64,000 bases of DNA. Source: Myxococcota bacterium. GTDB taxonomy: Bacteria; Myxococcota_A; UBA796; UBA2385. The DNA lies in contig JAKLKF010000015.1 in the NCBI GenBank assembly GCA_023150805.1, forward strand, positions 22,120-86,119, read 5' to 3'. A program made the position numbers and the translations under genes. Within the stretch, counting starts at the first letter, position 1; every line of letters begins with the position of its first letter. Below are positions 24,653-32,453 of this stretch, piece by piece. Under the pieces are notes generated by a model that was not told where the DNA came from, did not search any database, and worked only from the letters and a program-made list of their open reading frames with translations.

Positions 24653-25504
24653 ATGCGGCTCACCGACTACGACACCACCGATCGCTTCACCGCGCGGGTC
24701 GTCTCCACCGAACGCATCTCCCCCCCCGAGGTCGAGGAGGTCCGCGAGCTGGTCCTCGACGTGGGCCGCGACCTGGCGGTGACCGCCGGGCAGACCCTGG
24801 GCGTGCTGGCGCCCGGCCAGGCCGAGTTCGGCCAGGCGCACCACTTCCGCCTGTACACCGTGGCCGACATGCCGGAGCGCGCGGGGGGCCGCACCCGCCT
24901 CCGCATCGCCGTCCGGCGCTGCGACTACATCGACCCCTACAGCGGCGAGCGCTACCCCGGGGTCGCCAGCAACTACCTGTGCGACCTGCGTGCCGGCGAC
25001 GAGCTCACGATGTCGGGTCCCTACGGCCTGGCCTTCCCGGTGCCGGCCGAGCCCGACGCCCAGCTCGTGCTCATCGGCATGGGCACGGGCATCGCGCCCT
25101 TCCGGGCCTTCCTGCGCCACCTCTACAACGACGTGCCCTCTTTCCGGGGGCGGGTCATCCTCTTCCACGGCGGGCGCACCGGCCTGGACCTGCTCTACCA
25201 CAACGACGAGCGGGACGACTTCGCCCTGTACCAGGACAAGGGGACCTTCGAGGCGATCAAGGCGCTGTCCCCCCGGCCCGACTGGACCGGGAGCATCGAC
25301 TGGGCCGAGGCGATCGAGCCGCGCGGCGCCGAGCTGTGGCAGATGATGGCGTCGCCGGACACCTACGTCTACCTGGCGGGCCTCCAGGAGATCTCCGACC
25401 GCCTGGACGGGGTCTTCGCCGGGCTGGCCGGCAGCCCCGAGCGCTGGGCCCGGCGCAAGGCGGAGCTGCGCGCCGGCGGCCGCTGGGTGGAGCTGCTCTA
25501 CTGA
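24653..25504 (+). CDS. Ferredoxin-NADP(+) reductase-like flavoprotein
   Basis: 283 residues, start after CCAGGAGG. Plant-type FNR layout: an FAD-binding barrel with RLYTVAD (the RxY[ST] motif) and YSGERYPGVASNYL, then a nucleotide-binding domain with GMGTGIAPFRAFLRHL and the C-terminal TYVYLAGLQEI, ending in an aromatic residue (WVELLY). It transfers electrons between ferredoxin or a similar carrier and NAD(P)H. It follows rnfA by 69 bases and is very likely part of the operon, offering a second outlet for the reduced ferredoxin made by PFOR. Preference for NADP rather than NAD is not provable from the motifs seen. Confidence 0.82.
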   Translation: MRLTDYDTTDRFTARVVSTERISPPEVEEVRELVLDVGRDLAVTAGQTLGVLAPGQAEFGQAHHFRLYTVADMPERAGGRTRLRIAVRRCDYIDPYSGERYPGVASNYLCDLRAGDELTMSGPYGLAFPVPAEPDAQLVLIGMGTGIAPFRAFLRHLYNDVPSFRGRVILFHGGRTGLDLLYHNDERDDFALYQDKGTFEAIKALSPRPDWTGSIDWAEAIEPRGAELWQMMASPDTYVYLAGLQEISDRLDGVFAGLAGSPERWARRKAELRAGGRWVELLY

Positions 25505-25522
25505 TCCGTCGCAGGAGGCACC

Positions 25523-25948
25523 GTGCACCCCTTCCGTCCGCTCAGCCAGGTCACCGGCGCCGCCGAGGTCTCCGCCACCCACGAGGTGCTGATGGACGAC
25601 CTCGCGCAGATCCTCGACAGCGAGGACGGCGCCGAGTCCGCCACGCTGCTGGCCCGCATCCAGGCCCAGATGCCGTGGCACTTCCAGCTCGAGGAGGAGC
25701 GGGACGGCGTCTTCGACTGGATCCTGATGCTGGCCCCCGACCAGGCGGCCGAGGTGGAGGCGCTCATCGCCGACCACGTCCTGCTGCTGGAGGAGTCGGC
25801 CGCGCTGCGGCCGCCGGTCCGCGGGGATGACCACCGGGACCTGGCCGCGACGCTGCAGCTCGAGGCCTTCGCCGAGCACCTGCGCCAGCACGAGCGGCGG
25901 GAGAGCTCGGCGCTGCAGCTCGCCCTGGAGATCGCCGAGGCGACCTGA
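25523..25948 (+). CDS. Hemerythrin-like protein
   Basis: 141 residues from a GTG with AGGAGG upstream. All-helical, with spaced His/Glu residues in the pattern expected of a hemerythrin-like four-helix bundle: MPWHFQLEEERDGVFDW, LIADHVLLLEES and FAEHLRQHERRESS. Such proteins bind oxygen at a di-iron site and are used for oxygen sensing, delivery or iron protection. It comes 18 bases after the FNR-like gene, last in the Rnf/PFOR operon, where oxygen-sensitive iron-sulfur enzymes could benefit from it. The exact ligand set is not certain. Confidence 0.7.
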   Translation: MHPFRPLSQVTGAAEVSATHEVLMDDLAQILDSEDGAESATLLARIQAQMPWHFQLEEERDGVFDWILMLAPDQAAEVEALIADHVLLLEESAALRPPVRGDDHRDLAATLQLEAFAEHLRQHERRESSALQLALEIAEAT

Positions 25949-25978
25949 GGCCTGCCGCACCCGAGGCCGGGGACCCGC

Positions 25979-26872
25979 TCAGCGCGCCTGGGCTCGTCGC
26001 CGACCGAGCGCCACCGCCAGCAGGGCCCACCCCAGGACCGGCGCCCCCCCGCCGGCCTGGCAGCCCTTCGGTGGGGGCTGGGCAGGCTGCGACGGGGTGC
26101 CCCCGTCCGCCTCGCCGCCATCGCCGGCCTGGCCGCTGTCGCAGTCACCGGCCGCCGCCACCGCCGGGTCGGCGTCGTCGCAGTCCGCCGGCGCCGGGGT
26201 GCCGTCCCCGTCGGCGTCGTCGTCGTCGTCGCCCGCGCAGTCGGAGTCGACGCCGTCGTACCAGGTCTCCGCGGCTCCCGGGTAGACGGCGGGGTCCGCG
26301 TCGTCGCAGTCCCCCTCGCAGTCGCCGACCTGGTCGCCGTCGCCGTCCATGCACTCGGACACCACCGACAGCACCAGCGTGTCGGTGCCCCAGCCGTCGC
26401 CGTGGGCGCTGCCGTCGGCGTCGACGGCGTTGCCGGCCGCCGCGATGGTGACCTCGGCCGCCCAGGCGGGCGCGGTCCAGGTGAAGTCGAAGCGCCGCTC
26501 CCCGTCCGTGGTGTCATGCGGGAACTGGTGGGTCAGCTCGCCCTTGCGCCACAGCAGGGTGGCCGACGGGACCAACGTGCCCGCCGTGGCCGAGACGTCC
26601 AGGCCCGCGGCCGTGTGCGCCGGGTCGGTCGAGCGCACGGTCAGGCTCAGCTCGACGGTCTCGCCGCCGGTCACCGAGGTCGCGCCGGCCTGCAGCTCCA
26701 CCGAGACCGAGGGCGAGGCGGTCTCGCCGTGGCAGTCGACGCAGCCGCTGCGCGAGAAGCCGACCACGCCGTCGTCGTTGGCGCGCGCCGCGCCGCCCAC
26801 CCAGAGCACCAGCACCGCGCTCGCCCGCAGCGCGTGCCCAAGGCCACGCCCGACCGGACGGGTGGGGCGCAT
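25979..26872 (-). CDS. Secreted choice-of-anchor-V-like protein with CxxCH motif, MopE repeats and MYXO-CTERM-like tail
   Basis: 297 residues. A signal peptide (LGHALRASAVLVLWVGGAARA) is followed by a single heme-type motif CVDCH (Cys44/Cys47/His48) and a ~150-residue beta-rich domain with the marks of the choice-of-anchor V group (ELTHQFPHDT, FTWTAPAWA, GNAVDADG, HGDGWGTD). Then come two MopE-type acidic motifs (DGDCDDADPAVYPGA), a Pro/Gly linker, and a C-terminal GC, hydrophobic helix and Arg cluster (GWALLAVALGRRRA), as in MYXO-CTERM sorting tails. Probably a surface-sorted protein. The start is eight bases after the Cys-rich lipoprotein gene, so both are co-expressed. Confidence 0.75.
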   Translation of the reverse strand: MRPTRPVGRGLGHALRASAVLVLWVGGAARANDDGVVGFSRSGCVDCHGETASPSVSVELQAGATSVTGGETVELSLTVRSTDPAHTAAGLDVSATAGTLVPSATLLWRKGELTHQFPHDTTDGERRFDFTWTAPAWAAEVTIAAAGNAVDADGSAHGDGWGTDTLVLSVVSECMDGDGDQVGDCEGDCDDADPAVYPGAAETWYDGVDSDCAGDDDDDADGDGTPAPADCDDADPAVAAAGDCDSGQAGDGGEADGGTPSQPAQPPPKGCQAGGGAPVLGWALLAVALGRRRAQAR

Positions 26873-26880
26873 CCGCCGTC

Positions 26881-27270
26881 CTACTCGCCCGCCAGCGGCA
26901 GGCCCTGCTCCTCGCAGGCCAGCTCGCAGGCGCTGATCGCCGCGTCCGCGTCGGCCTGGGCGACCTCGGTCTGCTGCCGGCACTCCGCCACGCCCTCGGC
27001 GTCGAAGCCGCAGCCGCAGTCCCAGCCCACGCCCAGCGAGGCGATGTACTCCTCCTGGAACCAGGCGAAGCAGGTCTCGCAGTCGGCGTCGGTCGGCGCG
27101 TCGGCACACATCGCCTGCCAGGCCTCGCTGTCGACGGTCCCGCCCGCGGCGCCGATGGCGGCCGTCAGCTCGCCCTCCATCGCCAGGCAGGCCGTCGCAC
27201 AGGCGTCGGGCTCCGGCTCCTTCTTGCAGCCGAGGAGGGGGGCGAAGGTCAGCAGGAGGATCGGGGTCAT
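26881..27270 (-). CDS. Small cysteine-rich lipoprotein
   Basis: 129 residues, start GGAGCCCCG-ATG. Lipobox LLGC with Cys15, followed directly by KKEPEPD and then a Cys-rich helical region (ACATACLAMEGEL, DCETCFAWFQ, DCGCGFDAEGVAEC) with about ten further cysteines that should form disulfides in the periplasm. No known family recognised. It is co-directional with, and eight bases upstream of, the MYXO-CTERM protein gene, and divergent from the Ser/Thr kinase gene. Confidence 0.65.
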   Translation of the reverse strand: MTPILLLTFAPLLGCKKEPEPDACATACLAMEGELTAAIGAAGGTVDSEAWQAMCADAPTDADCETCFAWFQEEYIASLGVGWDCGCGFDAEGVAECRQQTEVAQADADAAISACELACEEQGLPLAGE

Positions 27271-27372
27271 CGGGGCTCCGGGAGCTGGGCGACAGAGGCT
27301 AGCACAACGAGAAGCCCTGTGACCCACGGTGACGAGGGTCCCGCCTACGATGTGCCGAAGGAGAGCAACGCC

Positions 27373-29112
27373 ATGCAGCCTGGCAGCATCATCGGGAGGT
27401 TCGAGGTCGAGCGCCCCCTGGGACAGGGGGGCATGGCCATGGTCTACAAGGTCCGCCATCGCCAGCTCGACACCGTGCACGCGCTCAAGCTGCTCAAGAT
27501 CGGGCACCCCAACCTGGCCCGCCGCCTGCTGCAGGAGGGGCGGATCCAGGCACGCCTGCGCCACCCCAACGTCGTCGCCGTGGTCGACGTGGTCGAGCAC
27601 GAGGGCGCGATCGGGCTGCTCATGGAGTACGTCCAGGGCTCCAGCCTGGAGGACTTCCTCTCCGAAGGCCCCATGGAGGTCGACGAGGCGCTCGACGTGT
27701 TCCGGCAGGTGCTCTCGGGCGTGGGCGCCGCGCACGCCGCCGGGGTCACCCACCGCGACCTGAAGCCCGCGAACATCCTGCTCACGGCCCAGGGCGACCA
27801 CGTGGTCGCCAAGGTGACCGACTTCGGCATCGCCAAGGTGCTCAGCGAGGACGAGGGCGTGCACCGCACCCGCGCCGGCGTCGCCATGGGCACCCCCGGC
27901 TACATGGCCCCCGAGCAGGTCACCGACTCGGCCGGCGTCGACCACCGCGCCGACATCTTCGCCCTGGGCGCCATCCTCTACGAGATGCTGTCGGGCACCG
28001 CCGCCTTCCGGGGCCCCGACCCGCTGGTGACCATGAACCGCACGGTGGCGGGGACCTACCTGCCGCTGAGCGAGCGCGCCGCGGGCCTGCCCCCGGCGGT
28101 CTGTCGCGCCGTCGATCGCGCGCTGTCCACCGATCGCGAGGCCCGCTTCGCCGACTGCTCCGAGATGGCGCGCGCCATCTACGGCGACCAGGCGGTCGCG
28201 CCCGCGCCCCAGGCGCCCACCGTGGTGCCCCGCCCCCGCGCGGCGCCCGAGATCAACCCCACGCCGACGCTGGCCCCCTCGGACACGCGCCACGGGACCT
28301 GCGTCGCCGAGGAGGGCGACGACGGCCCCACCTCGGACACGGACGTCGACGACGCGGCGCCGCCACCCTCGCGCCTGTCCGAGGCCTGGCGCCGGGAGAT
28401 CGCCACCGCGGCGGCCCCGCCGCCCGCAGAGCCCACCGAGGCGCCGACCGCGCGCCCGGCCAGCGCCCCCCGACCGGACGCCACGATCGGCGCCCAGGCC
28501 GACCGCGCAGCTCCGGCCGAGCAGGACCCGGAGAAGCCACGGAAGCCCGACGAGTCCTCCGTCAACGCCCGCGACGCCGCCGACGTGATGGGGGACCTGT
28601 TCTGGACCATGGTGCGCGCCACCGCGTGGGGCATGGCCAAGACCCTGCAGTACGGGGGGATCCCCCTGCTGCTCGGGATGGTACTCGCCTGGCTGGTCGG
28701 CAGCCAGGCCGCCCGGCAGCTCGAGGAGCTGGGCACGCAGCGCCAGCAGCAGGCCCTGGCCCTGCACGCCGCGATGGACGAGGGCCGGGCGCTGGTCCCG
28801 GCGCTGGTGGCCGCGGGCGCCAACCCTGCCCTGCTCGCCACCCTCCAGCGCCAGTACGAGCAGGCCCAGACCCCCGAGGCGAAGGTCGCCGCGGCGCGGG
28901 AGCTGTCCAGCGTCATGACCCAGCAGCTCGCGACCCTGCCCCCGCCGGCCACGCCCGAGGAGCAACAGGCCCGCAAGGAGCTGGAGGCCAGCCTGGCGCG
29001 GCTCGACCGCGAGGCGGCCCGCTACGGGGACCTGGATCGCCAGTACGGACAGGTCCAGGGAGGGGTCGGCGGAAAGGTCGCCGGCCTGCTGCGCATGGCG
29101 CCGAACCCGTAG
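27373..29112 (+). CDS. Membrane-anchored serine/threonine protein kinase
   Basis: 579 residues from the ATG that follows AAGGAGAG; an in-frame GTG 54 bases earlier is less likely. Kinase domain ~8-270: glycine loop PLGQGGMAMVYKV, catalytic loop HRDLKPANI (His127, Asp129), DFG at 150, and MGTPGYMAPEQV. A ~150-residue Pro/Ala/Asp-rich linker leads to one membrane helix (~422-442, GGIPLLLGMVLAWLV) and a C-terminal alpha-helical, Gln/Ala/Glu-rich, probably coiled-coil periplasmic region. This Pkn-type kinase layout is typical of Myxococcota signalling. The substrate is unknown; the neighbours are glpD downstream and lipoprotein genes upstream. Confidence 0.88.
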   Translation: MQPGSIIGRFEVERPLGQGGMAMVYKVRHRQLDTVHALKLLKIGHPNLARRLLQEGRIQARLRHPNVVAVVDVVEHEGAIGLLMEYVQGSSLEDFLSEGPMEVDEALDVFRQVLSGVGAAHAAGVTHRDLKPANILLTAQGDHVVAKVTDFGIAKVLSEDEGVHRTRAGVAMGTPGYMAPEQVTDSAGVDHRADIFALGAILYEMLSGTAAFRGPDPLVTMNRTVAGTYLPLSERAAGLPPAVCRAVDRALSTDREARFADCSEMARAIYGDQAVAPAPQAPTVVPRPRAAPEINPTPTLAPSDTRHGTCVAEEGDDGPTSDTDVDDAAPPPSRLSEAWRREIATAAAPPPAEPTEAPTARPASAPRPDATIGAQADRAAPAEQDPEKPRKPDESSVNARDAADVMGDLFWTMVRATAWGMAKTLQYGGIPLLLGMVLAWLVGSQAARQLEELGTQRQQQALALHAAMDEGRALVPALVAAGANPALLATLQRQYEQAQTPEAKVAAARELSSVMTQQLATLPPPATPEEQQARKELEASLARLDREAARYGDLDRQYGQVQGGVGGKVAGLLRMAPNP

Positions 29113-29195
29113 GCGCGTGCCTGCCCTGGGGGGCCCGCACGGCGGCCCGGCGCGGCGCCGAGGGATAGGATGCCCCTCTCCACGCAGGGTCCACC

Positions 29196-30908
29196 ATGCA
29201 CGATCTGCGCAGCCACACCTGGTCCCGCCTGCACGACGAGAGCTTCGACCTGGTCATCATCGGCGCCGGCGTCATCGGCGCGGCCGCCGCCCGCGACGCG
29301 GCGCTGCGGGGCCTCAAGGTCGCCGTGGTCGACGCCAACGACACGGCGGCCGGCACCTCCTCGCGCTCGTCCAAGCTGGTGCACGGCGGCCTGCGCTACC
29401 TGGAGCAGCGCGAGTTCTCGCTGGTCTTCGAGTCGGTGAGCGAGCGCCGCGTCCTGCTGGACATCGCGCCGCACCTGGTCCGGCCGGCGGGCTTCCTGTT
29501 CCCCATCTACCCGGAGTCGCCGGTCACGGTCGCCAAGCTGCGCCTGGGCCTGATGGTCTACGAGGGGCTGGCCCTGTTCCGCTCCCCTCGCCTGCACCGC
29601 ACGCTGAGCGCGCGACAGGCGACGAAGGACCTGCCCCAGCTCCGCGCGCAGGGGCTCAAGGGCGCGCCCCTGTACTGGGACTGCATGACCGACGACGCGC
29701 GGCTGACGCTCGAGGTCCTGCTCGACGCCCAGGGCCACGGCGCGGCCGTGCTCACCTATGGAAAGGTCACGGGCCTGGTGCGCGACGACAACGGCCGCGT
29801 CAGCGGCGTCACCGTCCTGGACGGCCTGGACGACGGGGCACAGCCGCGCACGGTGGACATCCGGGCCCGCGCCGTCATCAACGCCACGGGTCCCTGGTCG
29901 GACCGGGTGCGCGGCCTGAGCCAGGCCGGCAGCAACCAGCTCCGCTGCACCAAGGGCGTCCACATCGTGGTCCCGGCCGACCGCCTGCAGATGGCCCACG
30001 TCGTCGTGGGGACCCACCCCAAGGACAAGCGCGTGCTCTTCGTGATCCCCTGGGGGGACAGCGTCTACATCGGCACGACCGACACCGACTACGAGGGGGA
30101 CCCGCGCGAGGTCGCCGCCACGACCGAGGACGTGCAGTACCTGCTCGACGCCGCCAACGCCTACTTCCCCTCGGTCGCGCTGCGTCCCCAGGACGTCACC
30201 AGCACCTGGGCCGGCCTGCGCCCGCTCATCCGGGCCGATGGCCTGGACCCCTCCGACGTGTCGCGGGAGCACACCATCACGGTCGACCCCGACGGGCTCA
30301 TCAGCATCGCCGGCGGCAAGCTGACGACCTGCCGGCGCATGGGCGCCGAGGTGGTCCAGCGCGCCCTGGACTGGATCACCCTGGCCGGCCGCGGCCCCCT
30401 GCAGGTCGCCACCGTCGACACCGGGCGCATGCCCCTGCCCGGCGCCGTGGGCTGGCCCGCCGACGACGAGGAGGGCCAGAGCGTCTGCAAGCTGGTGCAG
30501 GCCGCCGCCGGGGACAAGCTGCCGCCGGCCACCTGCCGCTACCTGACCGACCGCTACGGCACGCGCGCCATCGACCTGGTGCGGCTGGCCCTCTCCGATC
30601 AGCGCCTGCTCCAGCCCCTCGTCCCCGGCCGCCCCGAGATCCTGGCCCAGGTCGACTGGGCGGTGCGGCACGAGCTGGCCCTGACCGTGACCGACTTCAT
30701 GGAGCGGCGCACCCAGCTCTTCTTCCGCGACCGCAACCAGGGCCTGGACGCCGTCGACGTCGTCGCCGACCGCATGGCCGAGCTGCTGGGCTGGTCGGCC
30801 GACCGCCGGGCCGCCTCGGCCGAGCAGTACCGCGGCGAGGTCGCGATGAGCCGCCGGTGGCGCCTGCCCCCCGACGCGCCCGGCCAGGGCGCCCCGGCCT
30901 GGAGCTGA
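29196..30908 (+). CDS. glpD: Aerobic-type glycerol-3-phosphate dehydrogenase
   Basis: 570 residues. FAD-dependent enzyme oxidising glycerol-3-phosphate to dihydroxyacetone phosphate, delivering electrons to quinones at the inner membrane face. The FAD-binding DLVIIGAGVIGAAAARDA motif is at the N terminus, followed by the family signature SRSSKLVHGGLRYLEQ, the GTTDTDYEGD segment and IAGGKLTTCRRM. The C terminus includes a ~120-residue helical domain (TDRYGTRAIDLVRLAL). It lies 83 bases after the kinase gene; whether they are co-transcribed is unclear. Confidence 0.92.
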   Translation: MHDLRSHTWSRLHDESFDLVIIGAGVIGAAAARDAALRGLKVAVVDANDTAAGTSSRSSKLVHGGLRYLEQREFSLVFESVSERRVLLDIAPHLVRPAGFLFPIYPESPVTVAKLRLGLMVYEGLALFRSPRLHRTLSARQATKDLPQLRAQGLKGAPLYWDCMTDDARLTLEVLLDAQGHGAAVLTYGKVTGLVRDDNGRVSGVTVLDGLDDGAQPRTVDIRARAVINATGPWSDRVRGLSQAGSNQLRCTKGVHIVVPADRLQMAHVVVGTHPKDKRVLFVIPWGDSVYIGTTDTDYEGDPREVAATTEDVQYLLDAANAYFPSVALRPQDVTSTWAGLRPLIRADGLDPSDVSREHTITVDPDGLISIAGGKLTTCRRMGAEVVQRALDWITLAGRGPLQVATVDTGRMPLPGAVGWPADDEEGQSVCKLVQAAAGDKLPPATCRYLTDRYGTRAIDLVRLALSDQRLLQPLVPGRPEILAQVDWAVRHELALTVTDFMERRTQLFFRDRNQGLDAVDVVADRMAELLGWSADRRAASAEQYRGEVAMSRRWRLPPDAPGQGAPAWS

Positions 30909-30915
30909 GCGATCC

Positions 30916-31380
30916 TCAGCCCGGCGGGGGGCCCATCTGGCCGCCGATGCTCAGCGCCGCCAGGACCACCGCCACCAGGTAGGCCGACAAGCCCGCCGCC
31001 ACCAGGCCGCCGGAGAGGGCCAGGGTCCGGGACTGCAGATCGCGCCGCTCGATCACCCGCCGCGCGGTGCGCACCAGGTCGTCGTCCAGGTCCTGGCTGA
31101 CCCAGCGCAGGCGGACCGACACGCGCAGGGTGAGCACCACCGCGACGATGACCAGCGCGATGCCCAGGCACATCGCCGTGGTGGAGGCCAGGCCGCCGCG
31201 CACCATGTTGTGGCCGGAGAAGCCGGTCACCGTCACCACCAGCCCGCCCAGGCCCATCAGCATCTGCGCCTGGGACTTGAGCACCGAGAGCTGGCCGCTG
31301 AGGAAGGGGATCAGCAGGTCGGCGCGGCCGTCGAAGGCGGCGACCAGGCGCTGCGCCTCGTCGGGAGGAAGGGAGGACAA
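30916..31380 (-). CDS. Membrane protein of unknown function (DUF2721-like)
   Basis: 154 residues from a TTG with GGAG five bases upstream. Three to four hydrophobic helices (MLMGLGGLVVTVTGF, MCLGIALVIVAVVL, LVAAGLSAYLVAVVLAALSI), with a cytoplasmic-looking charged loop (RWVSQDLDDDLVRTARR) between the second and third. The layout is reminiscent of small DUF2721-type membrane proteins, but the match is weak. It is co-directional with and 43 bases after the LysR regulator gene. Confidence 0.5.
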   Translation of the reverse strand: MSSLPPDEAQRLVAAFDGRADLLIPFLSGQLSVLKSQAQMLMGLGGLVVTVTGFSGHNMVRGGLASTTAMCLGIALVIVAVVLTLRVSVRLRWVSQDLDDDLVRTARRVIERRDLQSRTLALSGGLVAAGLSAYLVAVVLAALSIGGQMGPPPG

Positions 31381-31423
31381 CGGGTCTCCGGAGGATCGGG
31401 GAGGCAGCCGCGGCGGCGCCGGG

Positions 31424-32335
31424 TCAGGGCGCGGCGGCCAGCAGCCGGCGCGCGCTCTCGAGCAGGAGCTGCACGCCCGGGTGGGCCAGGCGCCGCTCGG
31501 CGACGAAGGCCCAGTAGCGCTCTTCGACGCCGCTGGCCTGCCCCAGCGGCACCAGCTCGTGGCTGGCGGCGACCTCGGCCGCGACCGCCGAGGCGACCGG
31601 CACCGCGCCGGCCCCGGTCCGCGCCAGCGCCTGCAGCAGCGCGCTGTCGGCGACCTCGGCGGCCACGCGGGGCGCGACGCCCACCCGCTCGAACCAGGCG
31701 TCCAGCGACTGCCGCAGGCTGGTGCCCGGCGGCGGCAACAGCACCGGCACGGCCCCCAGGCAGGCGGGGAAGGAGGCCGGCGACGCGGGCAGGCGCAGGG
31801 GCGAGACCAGGAAGGTCAGCGAGGTGGCCCCCAGCGCGTGGCCCTGCAGGTGGCGGACGTCGCGGGGCAGGAGGGCGCCGTGCGCCAGCACCACGTCCAG
31901 CCGGTGGGCCGCCAGCTCGACCAGCAGCGAGGAGACGGCGCCGTCGAGGGCCTCCACCGCCGGGCCATCGGGAATCTGGAGGATGGGCGCGAGCACCCGG
32001 GCGACGACGGCCTTGGGCAGCTCGTCGGCCACGCCGATCACCAGCCGGCGGACCCCCATGGCCCCCGGCTGGTGCACCATGCGCAGCAGCTCGTCGCCCA
32101 GCCCCACGATCTCGTCGGCGTAGCGGAAGACCTCGCGGCCGGCGGGGGTCAGGCGCATCCGGCCGCCCCGCCGGTCGAAGAGCCGGCGTCCCAGGCTCTC
32201 CTCCAGCAGGCGGACCTGTCCGGAGACCGTGGGCTGGGCCAGGCGCAGCTTGCGGGCCGCGGCGGTGACGCTGCCCTCGCGGGCCACGGCGTGGAAGTAC
32301 AGCAAGTGGTGGTAGTTGAGCCACTCCGCCGCCAT
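31424..32335 (-). CDS. LysR-family regulator, NhaR-like
   Basis: 303 residues. The ATG that gives MAAEWLNYHHLLYF was preferred over a longer frame because NhaR-type proteins begin this way. N-terminal winged helix (AAARKLRLAQPTVSGQVRLLEESLG), then a LysR effector-binding domain. The N terminus (NYHHLLYFHAVAREGS) places it in the NhaR branch, which in Escherichia coli responds to sodium and controls a Na/H antiporter. Here the divergently transcribed neighbour is a TerC/Alx-like membrane protein, and an ATC-N9-GAT LysR-type site lies between them, so this gene probably controls that neighbour and itself. Confidence 0.82.
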   Translation of the reverse strand: MAAEWLNYHHLLYFHAVAREGSVTAAARKLRLAQPTVSGQVRLLEESLGRRLFDRRGGRMRLTPAGREVFRYADEIVGLGDELLRMVHQPGAMGVRRLVIGVADELPKAVVARVLAPILQIPDGPAVEALDGAVSSLLVELAAHRLDVVLAHGALLPRDVRHLQGHALGATSLTFLVSPLRLPASPASFPACLGAVPVLLPPPGTSLRQSLDAWFERVGVAPRVAAEVADSALLQALARTGAGAVPVASAVAAEVAASHELVPLGQASGVEERYWAFVAERRLAHPGVQLLLESARRLLAAAP

Positions 32336-32363
32336 CGGCCACCTCCGCCCGGCGCCGCTATCC

Positions 32364-32380
32364 CATCGGGAAACACGATG
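32364..32380. promoter_or_regulatory. LysR-type operator between the nhaR-like and terC-like genes
   Basis: CATC-N9-GATG dyad satisfying the T-N11-A rule of LysR-family sites, in the 118-bp divergent spacer, 29 bases from the regulator start and about 74 bases before the TerC-like start. Likely the autoregulatory/activation site of the adjacent regulator. Confidence 0.45.
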
Positions 32381-32453
32381 CCGCTGACGAGATTGCCTGT
32401 TGGACGCGACCACCCTCCCGGGGGAGAGACCCGGCGCCCTGCCGAGGTGCCCC

